A DNA stretch of 64,000 nucleotides from Roseibium alexandrii DFL-11 (GCF_000158095.2 NZ_CM011002.1:3009203-3073202), one strand, 5' to 3'. Positions 53,387-62,731 are shown, counted from the stretch's first letter. The notes: generated by a model from the letters alone, not told the origin. A program made the numbers and translations.

Positions 53387-54004
53387 TCAGATCTGCTGCA
53401 GCCGGGTTTTGTGGGCGTGGGCAATGTGGAGCCGGGCAGCCGCTTCGGCAGCGTCGGAACTGCCGTCGGCAATGGCGGTTACAATGGCCGCGTGCTCTTC
53501 CACGGCCGTCTCCCGGCGCTCCGGCGTGTCGAGTGTTGTTCCCGCCATCAGGATCAGAGACAGGCGCAAATGCTCGATCTGGTCGACGAGATACCGGTTA
53601 TGCGAGGCAAGACACAGGCGCCGGTGAAACTCCCGGTTTGACCGCACAAGACTGTCCGTATCGGTGACCCGTTTGCGGTCCGCATCCACCAAATCCTGAA
53701 GGATTTCGATTTCCGGTTTCGAGGCATGTTTTGCGGCAAGGCCCGCGGCTGTTCCCTCAAGAACCTCCCGCATGAAATAGACTTCATTGATCTGGTTGTG
53801 ATCAAGCGTCGGGATCACCATGCCCCGGTTTGGTTCGTGCACGGCAAGGCCTTGCGCCTCAAGCCGCTTCAACCCCTCACGGATCGGCGTGCGAGACACA
53901 CCAAAACTCTCGGCCAAATCAGCTTCGCGCAATCGGTCTCCCGGCTTGAGCGTGCGTTCTTCGATAAGGCCGATCAGCCGATGATAGATTTCAGATCCGT
54001 TCAT
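53387..54004 (-). CDS. GntR family regulator, FCD subfamily
   Basis: The 205-residue regulator has an N-terminal winged helix (GDRLREADLAESFGVSRTPI, then REGLKRLEAQGL) and an FCD effector domain with NREFHRRLCLASHNRYL and EHAAIVTAIADG histidines. It lies just downstream of the oxidoreductase-anmK-aminotransferase run on the same strand (171-bp gap), and converges with asdA 12 bp apart. Two direct repeats of the form ATGCCAA..CTGATAG overlap and precede its start codon, suggesting autoregulation. Likely targets are the operon at 54-58 kb; the ligand is not evident. Confidence 0.88.
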   Translation of the reverse strand: MNGSEIYHRLIGLIEERTLKPGDRLREADLAESFGVSRTPIREGLKRLEAQGLAVHEPNRGMVIPTLDHNQINEVYFMREVLEGTAAGLAAKHASKPEIEILQDLVDADRKRVTDTDSLVRSNREFHRRLCLASHNRYLVDQIEHLRLSLILMAGTTLDTPERRETAVEEHAAIVTAIADGSSDAAEAAARLHIAHAHKTRLQQI

Positions 54005-54048
54005 GCCAAATCTGATAGCCTGCGGAAGCGCTTATGCCAAGCTGATAG
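54003..54048. repeat. Direct repeats at the gntR start, candidate operator
   Basis: ATGCCAAATCTGATAG at 54003-54018 and ATGCCAAGCTGATAG at 54034-54048 differ by one base insertion and one substitution. They start 31 bp apart, about three helical turns, so two bound dimers would lie on the same DNA face. The first overlaps the gntR start codon. Read on the minus strand the unit is CTATCAG-nn-TTGGCAT. Confidence 0.55.
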
Positions 54049-54175
54049 TCCGGCAGACCGCTGTGACGAACTTTCTGCACTATGCATGCTGCTCCGTTTT
54101 GAACCGAAGCGATAGCTATTTGGTCCCGGCGCGAGGCCGGGACAGCACCTTGCACTTGGGCTGGGACGACGGTCT

Positions 54176-55537
54176 TCAGTGAAGCCGGACGCCCTGACGC
54201 TTCAATTCGGTTTGCAACAGGGAAATATCCATGGCATCCAGATCGATGCCCTGTTTCACGGAGATTGCCGCGGCAACGCCTGCGCCCTGACCGGTGACCG
54301 TGCAGCACATCATGTTCCGTGTTGCCGCGTGGCTTACCTTGTCACCTCCGGTGGCACGTCCGGCAACGAGCAGGTTCTTGACACCATTCGGCAGCATGGT
54401 GCGGTACGGCAGCTGGAAATAGCGCCCGGTCGTCGGCAGGATCAGAATGCCATACCCGTCAATGAATTCCGGGAAAATGCCGACACTGTCGTCAAATCGG
54501 CCCTGCTCACGCACATCGTGGCCCGTCATGTCATAAGCGGCAAGGATCTTGCGGGTGTCCCGGATACCGATGGTCATGCCGAAATTCCGGAGCTTGGCGT
54601 CTTCACATCCCGGCTGATAGCGCTTCAAGGCTTCAACGGCGAGCATGGCCTGACGGCGCCCCTCGATCTCGTTGCGCGTCATGGAATCCGGATCGGTCCC
54701 GTCACACTCCGGCAAGTGCACCAGGTTGAGATAGGTCAGATCCCCGCTGTCATAGACGGCACCCCAGGTTCCGGAAATGGTTTGCAGATGAGCGGGAATG
54801 ATACCCGCTTCCAAGGCCTGCTTGAACGGCTTTTTCAGAAATGGCGAGAACATCTTGTCCTCCTTGCCGGTGGTCTCCACCGTCCATTCGCCGCTCTCCC
54901 AGTCCTTGTAGGTATGCGGGTCGGCCTTGACGGCCTCGATGAATTTCCGCTTGTCGACACCGTTCATGGAAAACATGACAGATGCCGCCTGCATTTCCTC
55001 AACTGGTGTTTTCTGCGTCTCAGCGCCCGCGCGGTAGGCAATGTCGGCATCGCCCGTTGCGTCAATCACGCGCTTGGCAAGGATCGCTTCGCGGCCTGCC
55101 TTGCTCTCGGTAATGATGCCCTTGATCTCGTTGCCGTCCATGATCGGGGCCGCAAAGGCACGATGCATCATTGGCCGGATACCGGCTTCTTCAACCAGAT
55201 TGTCGGCGACCAGCTTGAAACCCTCGGCATCAATCGCATCGCTGTCGGATTGCGGTTCCGGGGTCGATGCACCGGCTTCGCGCGCGCGGCTTTCGAATTC
55301 CCGGCCCACGCCTTCTGTGTCGACGGTCTTTTCGTGCCGGTACCAGGCAAAGCCCTCTACGCCCACCGCCGTGATGTTGCCACCCAAACAGCCAAAACGC
55401 TCCACAAGCGTCACATCAACGCCGGCGCGCGCGGCTCCTAGTGCAGCAGACAGTCCGCCAGGGCCTGAGCCCACCACCAGAACATCGGTTTCATGAATGA
55501 CGTCAACTTCGCGCGCGGGTTCCGTGATTGTCTTCAC
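54176..55537 (-). CDS. FAD-dependent oxidoreductase (PF12831-like family)
   Basis: The 453-residue flavoprotein begins (after a short lead) with DVLVVGSGPGGLSAALGAAR, the dinucleotide-binding motif, then VDVTLVERFGCLGGNITAVG. It includes RVIDATGDADIAYRAGAETQ and the C-terminal FAD contact NLLVAGRATGGDKVSHAATR. The start is inferred as GTG at 55537, which has GGAGG 5 nt upstream; the ORF has no better ATG. It is third in the aminotransferase-anmK-oxidoreductase run (32 bp after anmK). The substrate is unknown. Members of this family often oxidise amines, hydroxy acids or act in cofactor-linked reductions. Confidence 0.82.
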   Translation of the reverse strand: MKTITEPAREVDVIHETDVLVVGSGPGGLSAALGAARAGVDVTLVERFGCLGGNITAVGVEGFAWYRHEKTVDTEGVGREFESRAREAGASTPEPQSDSDAIDAEGFKLVADNLVEEAGIRPMMHRAFAAPIMDGNEIKGIITESKAGREAILAKRVIDATGDADIAYRAGAETQKTPVEEMQAASVMFSMNGVDKRKFIEAVKADPHTYKDWESGEWTVETTGKEDKMFSPFLKKPFKQALEAGIIPAHLQTISGTWGAVYDSGDLTYLNLVHLPECDGTDPDSMTRNEIEGRRQAMLAVEALKRYQPGCEDAKLRNFGMTIGIRDTRKILAAYDMTGHDVREQGRFDDSVGIFPEFIDGYGILILPTTGRYFQLPYRTMLPNGVKNLLVAGRATGGDKVSHAATRNMMCCTVTGQGAGVAAAISVKQGIDLDAMDISLLQTELKRQGVRLH

Positions 55538-55568
55538 GATGCCTCCAAAACCTTTTGAAAAGCAGAAC

Positions 55569-56654
55569 TTACTCTCCGGGCTGGTAGAGCCGTCCGCCAA
55601 TCACCGGGCCATTGGCTCCGGTCGTTTCCGGGAAGGTTGTCGGCAATCCGGCCAGCAGCCGCGCGCCCAAAAACGCCATCGCCTGTGCTTCAAGCGCATC
55701 GCCGTCGATGTCATAGACATCTGCCGAAACGACGTCACCAGACAGCTCTTCCTGTAATCGGCGGAGTAACACGGGATTATGGCGCCCGCCACCACAGATC
55801 AGCCACGACTTTACACGTTTTGGCAAAAGTGTTTCTGCTTTTGAGATGGCGCCGACCGTGAACGCCAAAAGCGTTGCCGCGCCGTCTTCAAGGCTCAATC
55901 CTTCAACGAAACCTCCGGAAAAGCTGTACCGGTCCAATGACTTTGGTCCAGCCTCCGACAAAAACGGATGGGATAGAGCATCAGAAAGACGGTCTTCCGC
56001 CACTTTTCCGTTTGCCGAAATCTCACCACCAGCATCATAGTCGCCGGCCTCATGCCGCCGGATCCAATCATCCAGCAACGCATTTCCCGGCCCTATGTCG
56101 AAAGCATGCAAGGTATCACCGTCAACAAAGGTCAGATTGGATACTCCCCCGATGTTCAAAAAGCAGATTGGTTCCTGCCCACCGCCGACCAGAGATCGCG
56201 CGAGCGCCTGATGGTAGACCGGAACAAGCGGCGCGCCCTGCCCTCCGGCCGCCATATCAGCCAAGCGAACATCACCGATCACCCGAAGCTTCAAGATATC
56301 CGCCAACAGTTGCGGGTCACCGAGCTGGACGGTCTCGCCTGCGTCCGGATCGTGCCACACGGTCTGGCCATGAAAGACGACAGCGTCGGGCACCAAAGCG
56401 TGTTTCCCAAGAAACGCCCCAACAGCCTCGGCATGGTCTTCGGTCACAGCGCGGGCCAAGTTCGGCCAGGCCTCTCGGTCCGTTCCTTTCTTCGCCGCAG
56501 CTTCTAGAACACGCGTTCGCGTTTCCGGCCGGTAGCTCACGGTCTCAGCTGCGCCAAACGCACTCACCTCACGTCCGTCGGTTTTGATCTCAGCCAGATC
56601 AATGCCGTCGGCCGATGTGCCGCTGATCGTGCCGACAATCGACCAAACAGTCAT
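55569..56654 (-). CDS. anmK: Anhydro-N-acetylmuramic acid kinase
   Basis: The 361-residue protein starts VWSIVGTISGTSADGIDLAEIK, the AnmK signature, and contains VVFHGQTVWHDPDAGETVQLGD, GQGAPLVPVYHQALA, FLNIGGVSNLTFV and FDIGPGNALLDDWIRRHEAGD. It cleaves and phosphorylates 1,6-anhydroMurNAc to MurNAc-6-phosphate during peptidoglycan recycling. It overlaps the upstream aminotransferase stop by 4 bp (ATGA), so the two are co-translated, an unusual pairing. It is 32 bp before the FAD-dependent oxidoreductase. Confidence 0.95.
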   Translation of the reverse strand: MTVWSIVGTISGTSADGIDLAEIKTDGREVSAFGAAETVSYRPETRTRVLEAAAKKGTDREAWPNLARAVTEDHAEAVGAFLGKHALVPDAVVFHGQTVWHDPDAGETVQLGDPQLLADILKLRVIGDVRLADMAAGGQGAPLVPVYHQALARSLVGGGQEPICFLNIGGVSNLTFVDGDTLHAFDIGPGNALLDDWIRRHEAGDYDAGGEISANGKVAEDRLSDALSHPFLSEAGPKSLDRYSFSGGFVEGLSLEDGAATLLAFTVGAISKAETLLPKRVKSWLICGGGRHNPVLLRRLQEELSGDVVSADVYDIDGDALEAQAMAFLGARLLAGLPTTFPETTGANGPVIGGRLYQPGE

Positions 56655-58000
56655 AGAAGTGCCGCTGCCTGGAGGCTATCCTCCGCGATGTCGAACATCT
56701 CGTTTATCTGGTTTTCGGTGATGATCAACGGCGGGCAGAACGCCATGGCGTCCAGCATGTTGCGCGAGATCAGCCCCTTTTCGAGGAACACCGCGTTTGT
56801 CCGCGCGCCAAGTGCGCCCGGTGTATCCGCCAACGCTTCGTGGTGAAGCTCTGCCGCACCGATCAGGCCGATCCCCCGGGTTTCAACCACCAGGGGGTTT
56901 TGGGCCAAACCGGCAAGCCGCTTCTGAAAAAGTGGCGACATCGTGCGCACGTTTCCAACGAGATCGCGCTCTTCAATGATCTTCAGGTTTTCGAGGGCAA
57001 CCGCTGCCGCAACAGGATGGCCGCTGCCGGTATAGCCGTGACCAAGGACGCCAATCTTGTGCGATTCGTCTGCAATCGGCTGATAGACGTTGTCATTGAT
57101 CAAAAGCGCTGAGATCGGCTGATACGAGGACGACAATGCCTTCGACAGGGTCATGATGTCGGGCTGGAGATTGTATGTCTCAGTCCCGAACATGTTGCCG
57201 GTCCGACCAAATCCGCAGATGACCTCGTCGGCGACAAACAGAATGCCGTATTTCTCAAGAACAGGCTGAACCGCCTCCCAGTACCCGTCCGGCGGCACGA
57301 TGACACCGCCCGCGCCCATGACCGGCTCTGCAAAGAAGGCCGCGATTGTCTCCGGGCCCTCGGCGAGGATCAGATCTTCCAGATCCTGGGCACAACGCTT
57401 GGCAAAATCCGCTTCGCTTTCGCCGTCTTTTTTCTGGCTGCGGTAATGCGGGCTAGTCGTGTGCAAGACTTGCGGTAGGGGCAAATCGAAGGAGCGGTGA
57501 TTGTTCGGAAGGCCAGTCAGACTGGCCGACGCGATGGTCACGCCATGATACCCGCGCACCCGCGATATTACCTTTTTGCGCTCCGGCTGGCCCAGCGCAT
57601 TAGACCGGTACCAGATCAGTTTCAGCGCCGTGTCATTGGCCTCGGACCCGGAATTCGTGAAATAGACCTTGGACATCGGCACCGGCGCCATTTCGATCAG
57701 CTTTTCGGCAAGCTCGATCGACGGTCCGTGCGTTTTGTAGGTGAACGTGTGGTAGTAGGGCAGCTTTTCCATCTGCCGGGCGGCAGCATCGACCAAACGC
57801 TTTTCCCCGAAGCCGACGGCAACACTCCAAAGGCCGGCCATGCCCTCAATGTAGCGCTTGCCGTTGATATCGGTGACGTAAATCCCCTCGCCCTTGTCGA
57901 TGACAAGAGACCCGGTCTCTTCCTGCTTGCGGGCATCTGCATAAGAATGAAGCTGGACCGCAACATCGCGGGCTTCAAGTGAGTTGGGGAGCTGCGTCAT
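56651..58000 (-). CDS. Class III PLP aminotransferase (omega-amino acid/amine-pyruvate type)
   Basis: The 449-residue aminotransferase shows EGMAGLWSVAVGFGEKRLVD, YFTNSGSEANDTALKLIWYR, SRVRGYHGVTIASASLTGLP, EPVMGAGGVIVPPDGYWEAV, DEVICGFGRTGNMFGTE and the PLP lysine in IMTLSKALSSSYQPISALLI near 290. The ATG at 58000 has AGAGG 7-11 nt upstream. It belongs to the same superfamily as the 6513-7907 enzyme but differs throughout, so it is a paralogue with probably different amine specificity. It is first in the operon with anmK and the oxidoreductase. Confidence 0.88.
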   Translation of the reverse strand: MTQLPNSLEARDVAVQLHSYADARKQEETGSLVIDKGEGIYVTDINGKRYIEGMAGLWSVAVGFGEKRLVDAAARQMEKLPYYHTFTYKTHGPSIELAEKLIEMAPVPMSKVYFTNSGSEANDTALKLIWYRSNALGQPERKKVISRVRGYHGVTIASASLTGLPNNHRSFDLPLPQVLHTTSPHYRSQKKDGESEADFAKRCAQDLEDLILAEGPETIAAFFAEPVMGAGGVIVPPDGYWEAVQPVLEKYGILFVADEVICGFGRTGNMFGTETYNLQPDIMTLSKALSSSYQPISALLINDNVYQPIADESHKIGVLGHGYTGSGHPVAAAVALENLKIIEERDLVGNVRTMSPLFQKRLAGLAQNPLVVETRGIGLIGAAELHHEALADTPGALGARTNAVFLEKGLISRNMLDAMAFCPPLIITENQINEMFDIAEDSLQAAALL

Positions 58001-58178
58001 GAACCGCCTCTGAGACCTTCTGGATCGATAATGACTTGAAAGCCAAGAGCAACTCAGTTCCGCCGCCCCGGCTGATGCCCAAGCTAGAACCTTTCCTTTC
58101 AAACGGGAAGGGCTGAGTCATCGACCGCGTGTTCACAATCCTCAGCAACAATGCATGTGAAGTTGCCCCCGAGGTCCA

Positions 58179-59669
58179 TCAGTTGGCAGCAGCGGCCCGG
58201 AGTTCCGTGTCATGATACGATGCTGCTTCTGCTGCTTGTCCAACGTTGGCAAAAACTTCGCCGACCGCAATCAACACCGGACCGTCTGTTGCCAAGCTCT
58301 CCACTCCGTCAGCGAGGTCGAACAACACACCCGACCAGCTGACCGAATTCTGCCGGGAAACATTGGCCATCACCCGCACGGGAGTGTTTGGCTGGCGGCC
58401 TTTCGCGATCAACCGCTCGCTGATCCGGCTTGCCATGCGCCGCCCCATATAAAAAACGGTGGTCGTTGCAGGATCGGCAAGCCCATTCCAATCAACCGTG
58501 CCGGGCAGCTCGCCCTGACGCGAATGCGCCGTTACAAAACGAACGGATTGAGCGTGATCGCGGTGCGTCAGCGAGACGCCGAGTTCGGCGGCCATCGCAG
58601 AAGCCGCGGTAATGCCCGGCACAACACTGGCCGGAATACCTGCCATCGCCAGTCGTTCCAGTTCCTCCCCTGCCCGGCCGAAAATCATCGGATCGCCGGA
58701 TTTAAGCCGGACGACGTGTTTGCCCTGACTGGCGAGCGATACCATCATGTCGTTGATGTCTTCCTGACGGCAGCTTTCCCTTCCGCCGCGTTTGCCGACA
58801 AGCATGCGCTTGGCTTCACGGCGGGCGAGTTCCAGAACACTGTCGTCGACCAGATCGTCAAACAGAATGACATCGGCTGATTGAAGCGCCCGCATGGCTT
58901 TCAGGGTCAGGTTTTCCGCATCGCCCGGCCCGGCGCCAACCAGTGTCACGCGGCCTTGCCCAGCATGGGCAGCCTCGCCGAACACGCCTTCCAGATCACA
59001 GATTGCAGTTTCCTCTGCAACAGCTTTACCGGAAAAGGCCATGTCGGTGAACCGTTCCCAGAACCGGCGGCGCTCTGCGCCCGGCTGAAGGGTTTCCAGA
59101 ACGCGGGCCCGGACCCGGCCCGCAAGCGCGGCCCAGTCCTTTAGCGAGGTTGGCAACAGTGTTTCAATTCGCCGCCGGATCGCCTGACCGAGGATCGGGG
59201 CGACGCCATTGGTCGAGATGCCGATGACGACCGGTGAGCGGTTGACGATGGAGCCGAACTGGAACTCGCAAAACGGCGGATTGTCGATGACGTTGACCGG
59301 AACACCTGCGGCCTTGGCAGCGCAATAAAACGCCTGTGCTGCCCCGTCCGAGGGGGCATCGGCGATCGCGAGTGCCGCACCTGAAATCACGTCCACGCTC
59401 CACGGACGGGCATGATGGACAAAGCGGCCCTTCACGCTGCCCCGCTCCAGGAGCGTTTCGAATACCTCGCTGAGTTCTTCGGCAAAGACGTGCACTTCGG
59501 CCCCGCTGGCGGCCAGAAGTTCTGCCTTCCAGGCGGCTGCGTCCGTTCCTCCGGCGAGAACCACCTTGCGGCCTTCAAGCGGAAAGAACAACGGCAGGCT
59601 CGCCAAAGGCTCGACCCTTGTCGCACGCCGTTTCGGGCGCACTTCAGCTGGCTTGCGCGATGTCGGCAT
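58179..59669 (-). CDS. cysG: Siroheme synthase CysG (copy 2), in the nitrate assimilation operon
   Basis: The 496-residue protein has an N-terminal precorrin-2 dehydrogenase-like domain (VVLAGGTDAAAWKAELLAAS) and a C-terminal uroporphyrinogen methyltransferase domain (VTLVGAGPGDAENLTLKAMR, RLKSGDPMIFGRAGEELERL, VVPGITAASAMAAELGVSLT). It overlaps the nasA end by 26 bp, so it is the last gene of nirB-nirD-nasA-cysG. It would provide siroheme for nitrite reductase. In the dehydrogenase domain the stretch aligned with the E. coli ATDD (catalytic Asp104) reads ADAPSD, so this step may be impaired while methylation remains. The ATG at 59669 has GGAG 10-13 nt upstream. Confidence 0.9.
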   Translation of the reverse strand: MPTSRKPAEVRPKRRATRVEPLASLPLFFPLEGRKVVLAGGTDAAAWKAELLAASGAEVHVFAEELSEVFETLLERGSVKGRFVHHARPWSVDVISGAALAIADAPSDGAAQAFYCAAKAAGVPVNVIDNPPFCEFQFGSIVNRSPVVIGISTNGVAPILGQAIRRRIETLLPTSLKDWAALAGRVRARVLETLQPGAERRRFWERFTDMAFSGKAVAEETAICDLEGVFGEAAHAGQGRVTLVGAGPGDAENLTLKAMRALQSADVILFDDLVDDSVLELARREAKRMLVGKRGGRESCRQEDINDMMVSLASQGKHVVRLKSGDPMIFGRAGEELERLAMAGIPASVVPGITAASAMAAELGVSLTHRDHAQSVRFVTAHSRQGELPGTVDWNGLADPATTTVFYMGRRMASRISERLIAKGRQPNTPVRVMANVSRQNSVSWSGVLFDLADGVESLATDGPVLIAVGEVFANVGQAAEAASYHDTELRAAAAN

Positions 59670-62334
59670 CTTCACGTGTCTCCTTGGCAACAGCGTCGAG
59701 CAGAGTCTGGATTTCGGAGCGGCAGGACCCGCAATTGGTGCCAGCTTTCAGGCAGGCACCGATAGCCTTGACGGTGGTGGCGCCTCTCGCTGCCTCTACG
59801 GCTATTTCCGAGCTGCCAACCTGAAAGCAGGAGCAGACGATTGCGCCCTTGTCCGGAAGGTCCGCTGGCGGACGGCCCGCAAGAACCCGGAACCTTTGGT
59901 CTTTGGTGGCCGTTTCAGCGGTCAACAACCCGCAGGCCCATGGCCGGGACACACCGACGGGATCCGGCCCAAAGAAGAACGCTCCGGCCAGATCTGCGCC
60001 GGTCCAGCCTGCGATCCTGAGCGCCCCAGTCGTGACGTCTTCGAACCTCAGGAATTCTGCGTCTTCGGGAAGGAGACGGGCCGCATGGTGTTCAAGATCT
60101 GTCTCGCTGTTGCCAGCCATTTCGACGCGCCAGCCGCCTTCAGTCGGGGCAATCGCCCAGTATCCAGTTTCGAGCTGGTCCGGCTTGTTTCTCAGTACCG
60201 CAAAACCGTGCCAGCCGAACTCCAGTTTGCGGATGGCAACGGGGGTGAATTTTGAGCCCGGTTGACCTGACACTGGATCTGTTTCCGGTGCCACCACCGC
60301 GTCGATCCGGCCCTTCGAGCTGACCTGATCGGTCCAGTGCATCGGCACGAACACAGACCCTTTTTGCGCCCGGCCGGTGATCTGCGCCCGGACAACGGCA
60401 GACCCGTGCGGACTTTTGACTTCTACCAGATCGGCTGCAGCAATCCCGGCCTCCCGCGCATCATCCGGGTGGAGTTCGGCATAGGGTTCGGCAATATGCG
60501 AAGACGAGCGCGGTGTCTTGCCCGTGCGGGTCATGGTGTGCCAGTGATCCCGGACCCGGCCGGTGTTCAGAACCAGCGGGTAACGCCGTTCGCGCTTGCG
60601 CGGTTCCTTGTGCGAGACCGCGATGAAATTCGCCTTGCCGTCCGATCTGAAAAATCCGCCCTTGGCAAAGAACCGCGTTTCGCCGTTGCTTACAGACGTG
60701 CCTGGCTGTGGCCACTGGATGGGCTCCAGGTCGTCGAACGCGGCAGGAGAGATGTCTTTCAGGGCACTGATGTCGAAATCTCGTGAACCGTTGTTTCCCG
60801 CGTTGGACAGTGCGGCATGTTCCCGGAAGATGGCGGCAGGACCATCGTAATGAAAGGCGTCTTCAAACCCCATTCGGCGGGCAACGTCCGCCAGTTGCCA
60901 CCAATCGGGTCTTGTATCGCCCGGCAGATCCAGGAACTTCTTTTGCCGTGAAATCCGCCGCTCGGAATTGGTGACTGTTCCGTCCTTCTCGCCCCACGCG
61001 GCGGCGGGTAAAAGGACATCGGCGTAGGCGACGGTATCAGCCGCCCTTGTCACGTCGGACACCACCACAAACGGGCAGATTTCGAGGGCTTCGGCGACCC
61101 CATCGGCGTCCGGCAGGCTGTCGACCGGATTGGTGGCCATGATCCAGAGCGCCTTAATCTTGCCGTTCCGCGTAGCATTGAAAAGGTCAACGGCTTTCAA
61201 ACCCTGTTTTGATGCAATCGTCGGGCTCTGCCAGAAAGACTGCACAAGCGCGCGGTGATCCGGATTCTCAATCGCCATATGGGCAGCGAGCATATTGGCA
61301 AGGCCGCCGACCTCACGCCCCCCCATGGCATTCGGCTGACCCGTTGCCGAGAACGGCCCCATCCCCGGTTTGCCGATCCTGCCGGTCGCAAGATGCGTGT
61401 TGATGATCGCATTGACCTTGTCTGTGCCGACGACCGATTGGTTTACGCCCTGGCTGTAGAGGGTGACCGTTTTTTCCGTCCGAGCGACCATCGTGTAGAA
61501 AGTCGCAAGATCATGCGGTGTCAGACCAGTTTCGCCCGAAATCCGGTTGATCTCGCACGCGCCGGCAGCCTGAATTGCGTCTTCAAAGCCGTTCGTGTGA
61601 GCCTCGATGTAGGTTCGATCTAGGGCCTCTGTTTCGGAAAGGAACCCGAGCAAGCCGTTGAAAAGCGCAACGTCCGTGTCCGGCTTCAAGGCGAGATGCA
61701 AGTCCGCGATTGCGCACGTCGCTGTTTCTCGTGGATCGACGACGACGACCCGCATGTTCGGATTGTTTGCCTTTGCAGCCTCGACCCGCTGAAACAGCAC
61801 CGGGTGACACCAGGCAAGGTTTGACCCGACCAGCACGAGAAGATCGCAGGTTTCAAGATCCTCATAGGCTCCAGCAACGGTGTCACTGCCGAACGCGCGC
61901 CGGTGGCCGGCAACGGACGAGGCCATGCAGAGCCTTGAATTCGTGTCAATGTTGGCCGAGCCGATGAAGCCTTTCATCAGCTTGTTGGCGACGTAATAGT
62001 CTTCGGTCAGGATCTGGCCGGAAACATAGAAGGCGACGCTGTCCGGTCCATGTTCCCGGATTGCGGCTGAAAATTTTTCGGCAACGAGAGTCAGTGCCCC
62101 GTCCCAATCGGACCGCTTGCCGCCGATTTCCGGATAAAGCAGCCGGTCTTCCAATGACAGGGTTTCCCCCAGCGCTGACCCCTTTGAGCACAACCGGCCG
62201 TAGTTAGCCGGATGATCCGGATCGCCGGCAATTCCCACCGATCCGTCTTCTCTGACAGTTGCCAGCACCCCGCATCCCACACCGCAATAAGGGCAAGTGG
62301 TCTTGACCGTTTTTTCTTTTGATATGCCGGTCAT
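59644..62334 (-). CDS. nasA: Assimilatory nitrate reductase catalytic subunit
   Basis: The 896-residue molybdenum enzyme reduces nitrate to nitrite. An N-terminal [4Fe-4S] motif CPYCGVGCGVLATV (residues ~14-27) continues into RLCSKGSALGETLSL. Molybdopterin regions include DTNSRLCMASSVAGHRRAFG and VVVVDPRETATCA. The C-terminal ~60 residues carry a BFD-like [2Fe-2S] domain (IVCSCFQVGSSEIAVEA, ACLKAGTNCGSCRSEIQTLL), typical of NAD(P)H-linked NasA. The ATG at 62334 is chosen because it starts the domain; it is 49 bp after nirD. It overlaps cysG2 at its end. Confidence 0.93.
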   Translation of the reverse strand: MTGISKEKTVKTTCPYCGVGCGVLATVREDGSVGIAGDPDHPANYGRLCSKGSALGETLSLEDRLLYPEIGGKRSDWDGALTLVAEKFSAAIREHGPDSVAFYVSGQILTEDYYVANKLMKGFIGSANIDTNSRLCMASSVAGHRRAFGSDTVAGAYEDLETCDLLVLVGSNLAWCHPVLFQRVEAAKANNPNMRVVVVDPRETATCAIADLHLALKPDTDVALFNGLLGFLSETEALDRTYIEAHTNGFEDAIQAAGACEINRISGETGLTPHDLATFYTMVARTEKTVTLYSQGVNQSVVGTDKVNAIINTHLATGRIGKPGMGPFSATGQPNAMGGREVGGLANMLAAHMAIENPDHRALVQSFWQSPTIASKQGLKAVDLFNATRNGKIKALWIMATNPVDSLPDADGVAEALEICPFVVVSDVTRAADTVAYADVLLPAAAWGEKDGTVTNSERRISRQKKFLDLPGDTRPDWWQLADVARRMGFEDAFHYDGPAAIFREHAALSNAGNNGSRDFDISALKDISPAAFDDLEPIQWPQPGTSVSNGETRFFAKGGFFRSDGKANFIAVSHKEPRKRERRYPLVLNTGRVRDHWHTMTRTGKTPRSSSHIAEPYAELHPDDAREAGIAAADLVEVKSPHGSAVVRAQITGRAQKGSVFVPMHWTDQVSSKGRIDAVVAPETDPVSGQPGSKFTPVAIRKLEFGWHGFAVLRNKPDQLETGYWAIAPTEGGWRVEMAGNSETDLEHHAARLLPEDAEFLRFEDVTTGALRIAGWTGADLAGAFFFGPDPVGVSRPWACGLLTAETATKDQRFRVLAGRPPADLPDKGAIVCSCFQVGSSEIAVEAARGATTVKAIGACLKAGTNCGSCRSEIQTLLDAVAKETREDADIAQAS

Positions 62335-62383
62335 CGGGCGCGGCTCCTTGGGCTTTCCTCGATTTTTGATTGGGTGGACGCGG

Positions 62384-62731
62384 TCAGCTTGCCGACCGGC
62401 GTGCCAGATCGTCGGCTGCAAGCAGGATCCGGCCCTGCTCAACCCGGACTGCTGTCATGGCCACTGCCCCTTCGTCTGCGCCCTGGGCAAGGCCTGTTGC
62501 CAGGTCAAACACCCAGTTGTGCAAGGGACAGGTCACCGAAGTGCCGTGGACTATGCCCTGACTGAGAGGGCCACCCTTATGCGGGCAACGATCATCCAGT
62601 GCGTAAACCTTGTCATCTGCGGTCCGGAATACGGCGATGCAGCCAGCATCGGTTTTCACCACCCGGGCGCCCTCGCGCGGGATGTCTGTCAGGTCGCCGA
62701 TGGCGACCCAGTTTCTTGGATGCGCGTTCAT
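62384..62731 (-). CDS. nirD: Nitrite reductase small subunit, Rieske-type
   Basis: The 115-residue protein has a Rieske [2Fe-2S] pattern CPHKGGPLSQG (ligands Cys/His at about 49-51) and CPLHNWVFDLATG (about 68-71), with CIAVFRTADDKVYALDDR between. It is the small subunit of the NADH-dependent nitrite reductase. The ATG at 62731 overlaps the nirB stop by 4 bp, so translation is coupled. RBS CAGGAGG lies 3-9 nt upstream of it. Confidence 0.93.
   Translation of the reverse strand: MNAHPRNWVAIGDLTDIPREGARVVKTDAGCIAVFRTADDKVYALDDRCPHKGGPLSQGIVHGTSVTCPLHNWVFDLATGLAQGADEGAVAMTAVRVEQGRILLAADDLARRSAS

Noticed and set aside
54179..55441. Plus-strand frame of about 420 codons across the FAD oxidoreductase
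   Set aside because: Antisense shadow; the minus-strand protein has clear FAD-binding motifs and a Shine-Dalgarno sequence.
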